From Candidatus Scybalocola faecigallinarum (GTDB lineage Bacteria > Bacillota > Clostridia > Lachnospirales > Lachnospiraceae): DNA of 64,000 bases. The position numbers and the translations under genes are program-made. The notes beneath the pieces were generated by a model that saw only the letters and a program-made list of their open reading frames with translations, made no database searches and was not told where the DNA came from. This document shows, piece after piece, positions 55,115 through 63,954 of the stretch (positions are counted from its first letter, which is position 1; each line of letters starts with the position of its first letter). The DNA is taken from contig DVIT01000044.1 of assembly GCA_018711005.1 (NCBI GenBank), forward strand, positions 38,836-102,835, in the 5' to 3' direction.

Positions 55115-55148
55115 CTGGTTCGCGAACTTCCCAGGATAAAAAACCAAG
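55115..55148 (+). ncRNA. preQ1-I riboswitch
   Basis: CTGG-TTCGCGAACTTC-CCAG followed by an A-rich tail ending AAAAAACCAAG reproduces the preQ1-I aptamer (small P1 stem, UCGC loop, A-rich tail closing a pseudoknot), close to the Thermoanaerobacter form. A GGGC/GCCC hairpin (55100-55113) is upstream; GGGG-ATGAT-CCCC (55160-55172) and a CCAAG that could pair with TTGG next to the ribosome site (55182-55187) make a translational switch plausible. Confidence 0.85.
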
Positions 55149-55194
55149 TATCACTATCAGGGGATGATCCCCGTAGAAAGATTGGAGAATGAAT

Positions 55195-55791
55195 ATGAAG
55201 AAAAAAAGAACATCGGTTACGTGGATGTGCCTGATCGCATTTGGCATGGTAATGAATATCGTCGGGGCTTTCCTGGCGATGAACCTGCGGCTGCCCATCT
55301 ATCTGGATTCCATTGGCACGGCTGTAACAGCCGCTTTTTTAGGCCCGGTGGCAGGAGCGATCACAGGATTTTTCGGAAGTATATGCAGCGGATTCCTTTT
55401 CGATGTGTATTCCTTCTACTATGCACCGGCCCAGATCCTTACCGGCCTGATGGGCGGATGGCTTTTTTCATCCGGCTGGCTTTTCAGAAAGGGGCAGGAA
55501 GGCAGGAAGCATTTTCGCCACGGACGGCTCCTTGCAGGTACGCTGGCAGTATCTGTTCCTACCAGCATTGCAAGCTCTATTGTAACAGCGTTTCTGTTTG
55601 GCGGAATTACGTCCTCCGGCTCTACATATATTGTAGTCTTGCTGGACAAGCTGGGCGTGCCATTAACCGCCAGCTGTTTTATTGTCCAGGCACTGACCGA
55701 TTATGGTGATGAGCTGGCAGCGCTGGCCATTGCATCTGCGGTGCTTAGTGTGGCTGGTTCTCAAATTCCGGCCATGGTACGAAGGAGTTGA
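55195..55791 (+). CDS. ECF transporter substrate-binding membrane protein, queuosine-precursor type (QrtT-like)
   Basis: 198 residues from ATG 55195, seven bases after GGAG. About six membrane helices; NIVGAFLAMNLRLPIYLDSIGTA and GPVAGAITGFFGSICSGF fit ECF S components. A preQ1 riboswitch upstream and a radical SAM gene downstream suggest it imports queuine or queuosine for salvage, as described for the Clostridioides difficile locus. No ECF module (EcfA/T) is in the window, so it likely shares the common one. Confidence 0.82.
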   Translation: MKKKRTSVTWMCLIAFGMVMNIVGAFLAMNLRLPIYLDSIGTAVTAAFLGPVAGAITGFFGSICSGFLFDVYSFYYAPAQILTGLMGGWLFSSGWLFRKGQEGRKHFRHGRLLAGTLAVSVPTSIASSIVTAFLFGGITSSGSTYIVVLLDKLGVPLTASCFIVQALTDYGDELAALAIASAVLSVAGSQIPAMVRRS

Positions 55792-55795
55792 CTTT

Positions 55796-56485
55796 ATGGA
55801 TAGATATAATAAGATCACACAGAAAAATCCACGGGAGATCGTGCTGTTAAAAGCATTTCCCTGCGCATGGGGGAAATGCCGTTTCTGCGACTACATTGAT
55901 GATAATTCCAGAGATGAAGAAGCGATGGTCCAACTGAACCGCCAGGTGCTTTCCAATGTTACGGGAGAGCTTGGGGTGCTGGAAGTGATCGATTCAGCCA
56001 GCTGCTTTGAACTGCCAAAGCAGACCCTGGAAGATATACGCACCATTGTAAAAGAAAAAGGAATCCGCCGGCTGTTTTTTGAAAGCCACTGGATCTACCG
56101 CCGCCGTCTTAATGAAATGCGGGAGTATTTTGGCTGTCCCATTACCTACAAGATCGGTGTGGAAACCTTTGATAATGATTTCAGGGAAAACTACCTGAAC
56201 AAGCATGCGGATTTTACATCACCGGAAGAAGTGGCCCAGTGGTTTGATTCTCCATGTATCATGGTTGGAATCAAAGGGCAGACTAAGGAAATGATCGCCC
56301 GGGATATAGAGCTTTTGAAAAAGCATTTCCGTCTGGGCACAGTTAATGTTTATACAGATAATACCACGGATGTTAAGCGGGATGAGGCCCTCGTCCAGTG
56401 GTTTATAAAAGAATATGCCTGGCTGAAGGATGATCCTTCCATCGAAGTGCTTTATGAAAATACAGACTTCGGCGTAGGAGACTGA
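55796..56485 (+). CDS. Radical SAM enzyme, probable queuine lyase (QueL-like)
   Basis: 229 residues from ATG 55796, eight bases after AAGGAG. Cluster motif CAWGKCRFC (Cys23, 28, 31: CX4CX2C rather than CX3CX2C). IDSASCFELPKQTLEDI and TYKIGVETFDNDFRENYLNK follow in a short barrel. In C. difficile a radical SAM lyase converts queuine to preQ1; gene order and riboswitch match. Nearest alternative is another small radical SAM protein of unknown substrate. Confidence 0.78.
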   Translation: MDRYNKITQKNPREIVLLKAFPCAWGKCRFCDYIDDNSRDEEAMVQLNRQVLSNVTGELGVLEVIDSASCFELPKQTLEDIRTIVKEKGIRRLFFESHWIYRRRLNEMREYFGCPITYKIGVETFDNDFRENYLNKHADFTSPEEVAQWFDSPCIMVGIKGQTKEMIARDIELLKKHFRLGTVNVYTDNTTDVKRDEALVQWFIKEYAWLKDDPSIEVLYENTDFGVGD

Positions 56486-56518
56486 CAATCCTTCAAGCCG
56501 GAAGCGCCATATGGCCAA

Positions 56519-56567
56519 ACAGACAAAGCCCCTTGCGAAAACAACTTGCGCAAGGGGCTTTGTCTGT
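56519..56567. terminator. Long perfect hairpin after queL
   Basis: 19-bp perfect arms (AAGCCCCTTGCG core) with an 11-base loop. No long T run on either strand, so termination may be inefficient or the structure mainly protects the 3' end. Confidence 0.65.
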
Positions 56568-56628
56568 CCAAACGCATGGCTGAATCGTTATAAAAACGAT
56601 GGCCTTCTGCCGTTTGTCTCATTTTCGG

Positions 56629-57342
56629 TTATTTTTTCAGGACATATCTCAGCCATACGCCATCCCCGTCAACACGCTCCACAGCTTTCAGAGAAAAAGC
56701 CGCAGGGCTTCTTTGAGGAAGGCTTTCCATCCGTTCAAAAATCGATACGGAACTTGTGTTTCCGTCAGCCACCGGAGCAATGACCAGGCTCAGCTCATCA
56801 ATAAGATCCTCCTGGGCAAAGGACCAGTTAATGGTCCCTCCGCCGGCGATCATGAGCCGGTCAATGTGAAATAAAGTTTTCAGCTTATATAGAAGGAGGC
56901 TGCAATCCAGCTGATCTTTACCGGCAAAAATATAGGAAATGTCAAATTTATGCAAATAAGCCAAATAGGCCTGGGAAACCTTTTCTGTCAATACCTGGAT
57001 CACATGGGCCTTTGGACGGCCTTTAAGCTCCAGATATTTGGAGTTCCATCCTAAAATACCTTCAGGATCCACGGAAACAATATAGTTTGCCACATCAGAA
57101 GATGCCACATAGTCCTCTTTCGGATAAGCGGTCCCGGCTTTGGAAAGCTTTGGGGCAAGGCCAAAGGAGAAACCGCCGGCCATTGTGGTGGTTCCATAAA
57201 GGGTTGCCTGACAGTCATAAAATCCCCGGAGCTTTCCATAAGTCTCCCGGGCAGGTACTGCCCTGGGATCGGTCATATAAGCGCCGTCGATCTTCCCGTC
57301 CAGGGATGTGAACATATGACATACTACAAAAGGCTTTTCCAT
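56629..57342 (-). CDS. RibD C-terminal/dihydrofolate reductase-like oxidoreductase
   Basis: 237 residues from ATG 57342 (GAGGTG upstream). FVVCHMFTSLDGKIDGAY opens the RibD_C fold; LMIAGGGTINWSF is the nucleotide-binding Gly motif and LIDELSLVIAPVADG follows. It should reduce a substrate with NAD(P)H. No deaminase domain or riboflavin genes are near, so it is not a riboflavin enzyme by context. Confidence 0.83.
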   Translation of the reverse strand: MEKPFVVCHMFTSLDGKIDGAYMTDPRAVPARETYGKLRGFYDCQATLYGTTTMAGGFSFGLAPKLSKAGTAYPKEDYVASSDVANYIVSVDPEGILGWNSKYLELKGRPKAHVIQVLTEKVSQAYLAYLHKFDISYIFAGKDQLDCSLLLYKLKTLFHIDRLMIAGGGTINWSFAQEDLIDELSLVIAPVADGNTSSVSIFERMESLPQRSPAAFSLKAVERVDGDGVWLRYVLKK

Positions 57343-57357
57343 TAAAAACACCTCTTT

Positions 57358-57915
57358 TTATTTCAATGCAGCGCCGTCAGAAAATGCATTGCCGACTTTT
57401 TCTCCCAGTTTTACGTAAGCTGCGTTGGCCGGATCAAAAACAATAGGCTCAAACTTGGTCAGGTCGATGGTACCTTCTTCACTTAAAATGCTTTCATCCA
57501 CGCTTACATTAACGATCTCGCCAATAATATTTCCATCCTCGTTCACCTTGATCAAACGACACTCCATGGTCAGGGGCATCTCGTCGATCAAAGGCGCATC
57601 CACATGGGCGCTCTTTGTTGTATGGAAACCGGACTTTTCCATCTTATCCGGTGTATTGTTGGCAGATGCAAGACCTACATAATCGGCAGCAACTACATGG
57701 GCCGCATCGGCAAAGCTTACAGTAAATGCCTGGCGGGATTTAATATTCGCAGTCGTCTTATGTCCGGCGCTTAAGCAAAGCACCACCTTATCAGAATCAT
57801 AAATACCGCCCCAGGCTGCATTCATAACATCGGCATTGTTATGATCATCATAGCTTCCGATCAGCAGTACCGGAAGGGGATACATCCATGTTTTTTTACC
57901 AAAATCTTTACGCAT
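57358..57915 (-). CDS. Flavin reductase-like FMN-binding protein
   Basis: 185 residues. NAAWGGIYDSDKVVLCLS and TTANIKSRQAFTVSFAD match the flavin reductase-like/split-barrel family. Sits between two reductase genes on one strand, all probably cotranscribed from the promoter ahead of the aldo/keto reductase. Confidence 0.87.
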   Translation of the reverse strand: MRKDFGKKTWMYPLPVLLIGSYDDHNNADVMNAAWGGIYDSDKVVLCLSAGHKTTANIKSRQAFTVSFADAAHVVAADYVGLASANNTPDKMEKSGFHTTKSAHVDAPLIDEMPLTMECRLIKVNEDGNIIGEIVNVSVDESILSEEGTIDLTKFEPIVFDPANAAYVKLGEKVGNAFSDGAALK

Positions 57916-57931
57916 CTTTATTACACTCCTT

Positions 57932-58777
57932 TTATTTTTGTTCGTCTACCGGAGGCACAATCTTAGCATAGCTTTCCAGCTTGTCAGGTGTGCTGATATA
58001 GTAGCGTTTCTTTTGATCTAAAGCTGCGATCTGTGCCATTTCTTCATCCGTCAGTGAGAAGTCAAACAGATCAAAATTATCCTTAATGTGTTCCGGATTT
58101 TTAGAGCCCGGGATCACTACATTCTTATTCTGGATGTGCCAGCGAAGGATGATCTGGGCATTGGTCTTGCCGTATTTTTCAGCAAGACTGCCAAACAGAG
58201 GCTCCTGGATCAGAGCCTTATCTCCATGGCCTAACGGATACCATGCCTGGATAACGATGCCTTCCTTATCCAAAAATGCCTTTAATTCCTTTTCCTGGGA
58301 ATAAGGATGAACCTCTGTCTGAAGGATAGCAGGCTTTACTTTGCAAATGCTGAGGATCTCACGGATCATTTCTTCATTAAAGTTAGAAAGTCCGATAGCC
58401 TTAACCTTGCCTTCTTCATAAGCCTTTTCCATCTGGCGGTATCCGGCAATATAATTTCCTGCAGGCTGGTGGATTAAAAGCAGGTCAATATAATCTGTGC
58501 CAAGACGCTCTAATGTTTTATCTACAGCGTCATCCTGTTCATAAAAGGATGGCCACAGCTTTGTCTCAAAAAAAATCTCCTCTCTTTTCAGTCCGGAAGC
58601 TTTCATTGCCCGCCCTACAGCCTTTTCGTTCATATAAGCATTAGCTGTATCAATAAGACGGTAACCGCATTTTAATGCGCTGAGGACAGAAGCCTCTGCC
58701 TCGTCTGGTGTTAATAAAAAGGTTCCGATGCCTGCCATAGGCATCTTAACGCCATTATTTAAAGTAATATATTCCAT
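57932..58777 (-). CDS. Aldo/keto reductase
   Basis: 281 residues. Catalytic tetrad: Asp in LIDTANAYMNE, Tyr in the same segment, Lys in FFETKLWP and His in LLLIHQPAG. NADPH-dependent reduction of aldehydes such as methylglyoxal is usual in this group. AAGGGGG upstream of ATG 58777. First gene of a three-gene detoxification-like operon. Confidence 0.92.
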   Translation of the reverse strand: MEYITLNNGVKMPMAGIGTFLLTPDEAEASVLSALKCGYRLIDTANAYMNEKAVGRAMKASGLKREEIFFETKLWPSFYEQDDAVDKTLERLGTDYIDLLLIHQPAGNYIAGYRQMEKAYEEGKVKAIGLSNFNEEMIREILSICKVKPAILQTEVHPYSQEKELKAFLDKEGIVIQAWYPLGHGDKALIQEPLFGSLAEKYGKTNAQIILRWHIQNKNVVIPGSKNPEHIKDNFDLFDFSLTDEEMAQIAALDQKKRYYISTPDKLESYAKIVPPVDEQK

Positions 58778-58794
58778 ATCTGGATCCCCCTTTT

Positions 58795-58819
58795 CTTTGA
58801 TACTTGTATTATATCAAAG
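58795..58819 (-). promoter_or_regulatory. Operator over the promoter of the aldo/keto reductase operon
   Basis: CTTTGATA-N9-TATCAAAG (58795-58802 and 58812-58819) contains the minus-strand -10 TATAAT (58813-58808). The -35 region is poor. A second near-palindrome TTTAACC-TTTA-GGTTTAAA is at 58857-58875. This layout fits a dimeric MerR- or TetR-like regulator; none is encoded next to it. Confidence 0.6.
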
Positions 58820-58984
58820 GGGGGACAAAGCCGGAAGTCTCTGTTAGTTTGGTTATTTTAACCTTTAGGTTTAAAGTTGTCTGAGACGAACGGCCTGTAA
58901 CGGCCCAAACCTCGGCCACTATAAAGCTTCAGGCTTTATTAAGGAGCCGGTACATCATGCCGGCAAATTCTTCTTTCTGACAGG

Positions 58985-59443
58985 TCAACGCTCCTGATGA
59001 ATGTACATCCGGCTTAAAGATTCCTCTCCATCTCCCTGTACCATGCACAAAAACTCCCAACCGTACCTTTCATAAAAAGATGTATGGTCTGTTAAAAGAT
59101 AGAGTGTAGAAATCCCGTACCCTTTCATATCCTCACATACGTGATCCAGAAGCCGGCCTGCGATCCCCCGGCAGCGGTGATCCTCCTCCACATACACAGC
59201 GCATACATTTGGCGAAAGATCCTTGCGGTCATGAAAATCATTTTCGATCACTCCAAGGCCGCCTGCAATACGGCCTTCATCTACAGCCACATACCACTGA
59301 GGCACAGATCCCCTTTGGCACAGACATGCTTCTATACTGGACGCATATTCCTGTACAGGGATCCCCCACTTTTCATGAAACCACTCAGCCGCCTGATTGG
59401 CAAGCTCCCTGTGGTCCCGCAGATTTAAAATTTCAAGACTCAT
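58985..59443 (-). CDS. GNAT acetyltransferase
   Basis: 152 residues. VYVEEDHRCRGIAGRLLDHV is the acetyl-CoA loop and SFYERYGWEFL the closing GNAT motif. Its ATG overlaps the stop of the alpha-galactosidase gene (ATGA), so it is translated from the same message. Substrate unknown. Confidence 0.85.
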   Translation of the reverse strand: MSLEILNLRDHRELANQAAEWFHEKWGIPVQEYASSIEACLCQRGSVPQWYVAVDEGRIAGGLGVIENDFHDRKDLSPNVCAVYVEEDHRCRGIAGRLLDHVCEDMKGYGISTLYLLTDHTSFYERYGWEFLCMVQGDGEESLSRMYIHQER

Positions 59444-61218
59444 TTACCATCCTCCCATGTTTCTGTATCCGTCAGCGGCTTTATCTGGAAAATCCAGGCT
59501 CTTTTCGGCTCTCCCAAAAGAGAGATCCCTTCCTCCATCAGCTGCCGCCCTGTCCGTCGCCCGGCGTCTGCCAGTGTATTTCCGGTGCCCCGGCACTTTA
59601 TGTCATACGCCTGCTCCGGCTTTAAATGCACAGGCCGGATCTTTAAGGGACGCTGCACAAAATCCTTTTTGCAAAATACAAACAAAAGCTGGCGATCCCC
59701 GACCTGATACTGTAAGGCCATGCCCCCGTCCGCATTAAGCAAATGAAACACCCTGGCCCGGGTAAGGATGGGGCGGATCTGTGTTTTATAAAAGCGGATC
59801 TCCTCCCGGAAAATCTCCCGTATATTTTCCGGCAGCGCTGCAAAATTTCTGGAAAATCCCATAACATGGAGCATTGCGGCACGCAGGGTATAGCGGATCT
59901 CATCCTCCGGCGTGTCCTCACGGATTTCAAAACCTTCAAAGGCATGGCTGCCGTCATCGTAGGTACGTGTCTCAGACCAGGCCCAGTGAAGGATATGCTC
60001 CGGAGGGATAAAACGGGAAAGCTCGTAAAAGCTGTCCAGGCTGTGGCTTGTTTCATCCACATCACTTAAAAAGGTGAGATGCGTCAGGGAAAATATAGCC
60101 GTATCGCAGCGAAGTCCGCCGGAGGAACAGTTTTCGATCACCAGCTGCGGATACTTATTTCTTAGCTTTTTCAGTATATCATAATATGCTTTATAATGCC
60201 AGAACAAACCATCCCCTGCCCCGTGGCCATGATCCGTGCGGGTACAGCCTTCCCCGGGATCCATATTAAAGTCCAGCTTCATCCAGTCCGGGCAGGCCGT
60301 ATCCAGCAAATGGGTCAATGTATCCAGCAGCCACTTAGCCCCATCCGGGTTCCCCAGGCATACATAGGAATTATCATAGTGTCGGCCCCGGCAGATGGCT
60401 TCAAACTCCGGATGCTCCCGGATCAGCCTGGACTCCCTGCCAAGGGCCTCCGGTTCTGCCCATAATCCAAACGCCATCCCCAAGGCATGGATATGGTCCG
60501 AAAGAAACTTAAGCCCATGGGGAAAACGCTCCGTATTAACTATATCCCAGTCGCCCTGCTGGCGGCTCCAGTGGATTTTCCCGCTTTCTCCGTACCATCC
60601 TGCATCCAGGGTACACAGCTCCACCCCTAAATCCCTGGCTGTCCGGGCATTTTCCAAAAATACATCCTCATTGATCAGGGCATCCTCAAACGTCCACCAG
60701 GGATTCCACTCCACAGGCAAAACCTTTGCCGGCGGATATAAATGCTTGCGGCCATAGGTATGGATTTTTGCCGTCAGCTTGTCCCAGTCTCCGTCTGCGG
60801 CGGAAAAAATATACACACACGGAAAATCCCCGGCTGCTTTTGTGCAGCAGGTTCCGGATCGATCACTGCCATCGGCCTCCGAAGCTTTATATGGGATTTC
60901 TGCCTGAAATGCGCCATACTCGTCAATGGATATGCTCCAGTTGCCGGACCAGGCCACCATGACGGCCAAAATATGGCCCTTGGGGGAACCGATCCGAAGA
61001 AATGAGGAATACCCGTGGCTGGAACGTCCCCAGGTACACTGAATGTCAAATCTTTGTCCCTGTGTCCACGGCCGGGTCTTTTTGTCAAACTCTCGCCCCC
61101 ACTGGCTTTCATAATAATAAATCTCATAGGCGGATCCGGGCTCCAGCAAAGGCTCTGCCCTTGTGCATAAGCCTTCTTCCGGATCATAATGAAATTTTAA
61201 TACACTCACTTCTTCCAT
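59440..61218 (-). CDS. Alpha-galactosidase, GH36-like
   Basis: 592 residues from ATG 61218 (AGGAGG nine bases upstream), shorter than the 700-plus of classical GH36 because the N-terminal sandwich is reduced. LDAGWYGESG (about 204), ALGMAFGLWAEPEAL, nucleophile Asp316 in MKLDFN, ENCSSGGLRCD, and acid/base Asp386 in LSDVDE are in order. No signal peptide, so it acts on imported oligosaccharides such as raffinose or melibiose. Still intact beside a deleted sugar transporter operon. Confidence 0.88.
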   Translation of the reverse strand: MEEVSVLKFHYDPEEGLCTRAEPLLEPGSAYEIYYYESQWGREFDKKTRPWTQGQRFDIQCTWGRSSHGYSSFLRIGSPKGHILAVMVAWSGNWSISIDEYGAFQAEIPYKASEADGSDRSGTCCTKAAGDFPCVYIFSAADGDWDKLTAKIHTYGRKHLYPPAKVLPVEWNPWWTFEDALINEDVFLENARTARDLGVELCTLDAGWYGESGKIHWSRQQGDWDIVNTERFPHGLKFLSDHIHALGMAFGLWAEPEALGRESRLIREHPEFEAICRGRHYDNSYVCLGNPDGAKWLLDTLTHLLDTACPDWMKLDFNMDPGEGCTRTDHGHGAGDGLFWHYKAYYDILKKLRNKYPQLVIENCSSGGLRCDTAIFSLTHLTFLSDVDETSHSLDSFYELSRFIPPEHILHWAWSETRTYDDGSHAFEGFEIREDTPEDEIRYTLRAAMLHVMGFSRNFAALPENIREIFREEIRFYKTQIRPILTRARVFHLLNADGGMALQYQVGDRQLLFVFCKKDFVQRPLKIRPVHLKPEQAYDIKCRGTGNTLADAGRRTGRQLMEEGISLLGEPKRAWIFQIKPLTDTETWEDGK

Positions 61219-61303
61219 AAATACATACCTCCTGCCCATTTGTCAAAGGGCCAGGGACAAGTCCTGGTTCGGACTTGCCCCTGGCCCTGATATTTGCCTC
61301 TAT

Positions 61304-61848
61304 TTATGCGATGATCGCTTTTGATACTGTTTCCTTTTCATTTAATGTGACATTTTCGTCCACTAAAACGAAGGAAGTCTGGCCGTCCACAGCGGTTACG
61401 TTTACCTGATCCGGACGAACCTGTACGGCAAGGGTTGTTCCGCGCCATACAATGTTAAAATCAAGCTTTGACCATTCCTTTGGAAGGGACGGACGGATAC
61501 GAAGCTCTCCGCCGACAATACGCACGCCGCCAAAGCCCATAATAGCGGACTGCCATATGCCGCCCATGGATGCGCTGTGGATACCTGCGTTGGAGGAACG
61601 CATTTCCTCCCCAAGGTCAATAGCGCTGGCTCCGGTAAAGAACCGGTATGCGGTTTCATGGAGACCCAGGTCGTTGGCAAGAACACTGTGGGTGGATTTG
61701 CTCAGGGAAGAATCATGAAGCGTGCGGGCCTCATAGTAATTATAGTTCTTCTCCTTTGTTTCTCCGTCAAACAGATCATCCAGCAGATACATAAGCACGA
61801 CCAGGTCGCTTTGCTTAAGCACCTGCATATTGCTGATCTGCTCCATAG
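61304..61848 (-). pseudogene. 3' remnant of a GH65 disaccharide phosphorylase gene
   Basis: About 180 codons homologous only to the C-terminal end of kojibiose/maltose/trehalose phosphorylases: VLKQSDLVVLMYLLDDLFD, YYEARTLHDSSLS, NAGIHSASMGGIWQS and GELRIRPSLPKEWSKL. The family is about 750 residues, so the first three quarters including the catalytic Glu are missing. At its upstream end the sequence changes directly into a solute-binding protein fragment. Confidence 0.87.
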
Positions 61849-62389
61849 TACAGATTAATGGGGTTGTCATCAATAACCATGTAATACTGCTGGCCGTTGA
61901 TCTTACCCATATTCATAAGAGAATCCGGAAGGGTCTGAGTGAAATCTTCATCTGCTGCAATCACTTCATCCATGGACATTGCAACACCGCGGTCTACCCA
62001 TTTGAAGAAATCACCTTCGCCGGAAGTAAAGATGTCATAGCCATCTCCGGATGAGAAAGAAGTGGTCAGTCGGTCGCCATAGCCCTCAGAAGGAACCAGG
62101 TCAAACACAATCTCAATATTCATATCATTGGTTTCATTAAATTCATCAATAAGCTGCTGCTCAGCTGCACCTTCTTCTGTGGTGCCCCAGTTGGTCAGAC
62201 GGATAGTAATCTTCTCTCCGCTGTTTTCATTATTGGCAGCTTCTGTTTCAGCTGTGCTTTCTGTTGTGGCTGAGCCCGTGTCCGAAGTACCCCCCCCGAA
62301 GTCTGAGAAGTATTTCCTCCGCCGCATCCGGCTAACAGCCCTGCGATCATAGATACTGATAAAACGCTTGCGATAAGTCTTCCTTTCAT
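61849..62389 (-). pseudogene. 5' remnant of a sugar ABC solute-binding lipoprotein gene, also frameshifted
   Basis: From ATG 62389 (GGAGG upstream) the sequence encodes a lipoprotein signal (SMIAGLLAGCGGG lipobox) and, in another frame, the mature part KITIRLTNWGTTEE to YYMVIDDNPINLYY. The two frames meet in a run of eight C (62290-62297, G on the coding strand); nine would restore the frame. About 170 of some 430 codons remain before the junction with GH65. Confidence 0.85.
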
Positions 62390-62694
62390 GAAAAATCTCC
62401 TCCTTAAATAAAATCCACTTAGACAAAGCGTCTCTCTTTCGTTTTGTCTGCGAAAGCGTTTTTGTAAGTTTCCGAAAAAAAATCCGCCTGATACAGGGGA
62501 TATATCACTGTGACATAGTACCGATTGCACTGTTCCTCTCACAGATCCGTCCATGGCCTGCATGGCAAATGTGCATCAACAGCCGGACCGGAGGGGAAAG
62601 TCCCTTCCCCTATCCGCACAAAAAGAGGAATATGCACAATAATTTGTACACATCCCCTTTTTTACTGTTTTCCATATCGTCCGATCGCTGCTGT
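62390..62694 (-). promoter_or_regulatory. Regulatory region of the lost sugar operon
   Basis: About 300 bases without a gene. GCGAAAGCGTTTTTGT (62450-62465) is a LacI/CcpA-type operator; AGACAAA...TTTTGTCT (62420-62449) is an inverted repeat next to it. No convincing -10/-35 pair was found. The part near 62600 holds a GGGGA/TCCCC pair that may end the LacI message weakly. Confidence 0.5.
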
Positions 62695-63726
62695 TTAGCT
62701 GCGCGGCTTTGGACAATATTCTTTGACGGTCGCCCGTTTTATAAATTCATAATCCATATAAATATGGCTGTACTCTTTTTTATCATTGATCATATGATAT
62801 AAGATCTCGCCCCCGGCGCGTCCAAAGGCATAAGGATCCTGGGCCACTGTGGTCAGCCCTCCGTTAATATAGCGGGCCGCAGGAATATCGTCAAATCCTA
62901 CCACAGACACATCCTCAGGCACACTTAAGCCCTGCTCATTTAATGCCTTTATAACGCCGATTGCCATAAGATCACTGGAGCAAAAGATGGCCGAAACGCC
63001 GGGACAGTTATCCAGCAGACGGAACGTGGCCCGGTAAGCTTCTTCTTCTTCAAATTCACCATTTTCCACCCAGGCGCTGTCCTTTTCCAGACCGGCTTCT
63101 TCCATGGCCTGCAAATAGCCCCGCAGACGCCGCTGGGACACGGTTGCTGTTTCTTTTCCATTCATAAGCGCGATTTTTTTATGGCCAAGCCCGATAAGAT
63201 AATGGGTCACGTCATAAGCTGCCTTTGCGTTGTCAATGGAAATGCCGCACACATTTTTGCTTTTATACTCCCCTTCCATGACAACACAGGGAATCTCGCT
63301 GTTCATCAGCTCCCGGTAGTATGGCTCATTGGTATTTAAACCGGACACAAGCACTCCGTCAATGTTTTTCTGGCGGCACAGCTGGATATAGCTTAACTCA
63401 CTTTGTTTTGCTGCATTGGTGGTCAATATGATAAAATCAAAATGGTGATCCAGGGACGCCTGGTACATCCCGCTGATCATGCCAAAAACAAAACCGCTTT
63501 CGTCCTTCTTTACAAGACCTGAAACAAGAAATGCCAGGTTGAGCTTCGGTTTTCCCCCCAGTGAACGGGCATTGGCATCCGGCATATAATTTAGCCTGGA
63601 AGCGATCTCCTGGATCTTTTTTTTCGTTTCAGGCTTCACATCACTATACCCGTTTAATGCCTTGGAAACAGTGGTGATCGATACCCCTGCTTCCCTGGCT
63701 ACATCTCTTATCCCTGCTCTTTTCAC
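62695..63726 (-). CDS. LacI-family transcriptional regulator
   Basis: 343 residues, GTG start with AAGGGTG upstream. Helix-turn-helix 4-25 (IRDVAREAGVSITTVSKALNG) with hinge helix, then a sugar-binding domain (LAFLVSGL at 68 to the end; SSDLMAIGVIKALNEQG; VVGFDDIPAARYINGGLTTV). It probably represses the adjacent sugar operon through the GAAAGCG-type operator; most of that operon is deleted. Confidence 0.93.
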   Translation of the reverse strand: MKRAGIRDVAREAGVSITTVSKALNGYSDVKPETKKKIQEIASRLNYMPDANARSLGGKPKLNLAFLVSGLVKKDESGFVFGMISGMYQASLDHHFDFIILTTNAAKQSELSYIQLCRQKNIDGVLVSGLNTNEPYYRELMNSEIPCVVMEGEYKSKNVCGISIDNAKAAYDVTHYLIGLGHKKIALMNGKETATVSQRRLRGYLQAMEEAGLEKDSAWVENGEFEEEEAYRATFRLLDNCPGVSAIFCSSDLMAIGVIKALNEQGLSVPEDVSVVGFDDIPAARYINGGLTTVAQDPYAFGRAGGEILYHMINDKKEYSHIYMDYEFIKRATVKEYCPKPRS

Positions 63727-63799
63727 TACTACTCACCCTTGAATTACTTAATTTATAACACGATTCAGCCACAGGGCCGGATCATTGCATTCTGCGATT

Positions 63800-63828
63800 A
63801 TTATACCATGAAACACTTTAAATTGAAA
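63800..63828 (-). promoter_or_regulatory. Promoter of the LacI gene
   Basis: Minus strand TTTCAA (63828-63823), 17 bases, TATAAT (63805-63800). Confidence 0.5.
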
Positions 63829-63876
63829 AGCTGTTCCGCCGCAAAATCGCGTTTTTTGATACCTGTTCATTACTAT

Positions 63877-63954
63877 TCACAGCCGTTTCATACTTGGCAG
63901 CAGACGCGTTGTGCTTGCACAAAAGCACCTGCTGCCAAGTATGAAACAGGACTG
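63877..63954. repeat. Large nested palindrome near the right edge
   Basis: Perfect 19-bp arms (63885-63903 and 63929-63947, GTTTCATACTTGGCAGCAG and complement), extended by TTCACAG/CTGTGAA outside and TTGTGC-TT-GCACAA inside. No T run and no frame of interest. It could be a terminator of a gene beyond the edge, a MITE-like repeat or a structured RNA. Confidence 0.7.

Noticed and set aside
61815..62426. 203-codon frame as an intact secreted protein
   Set aside because: It starts without a signal peptide, its N-terminal part is out of frame with the real lipoprotein signal, and it ends by reading into GH65 sequence; it is a frameshifted, truncated gene.
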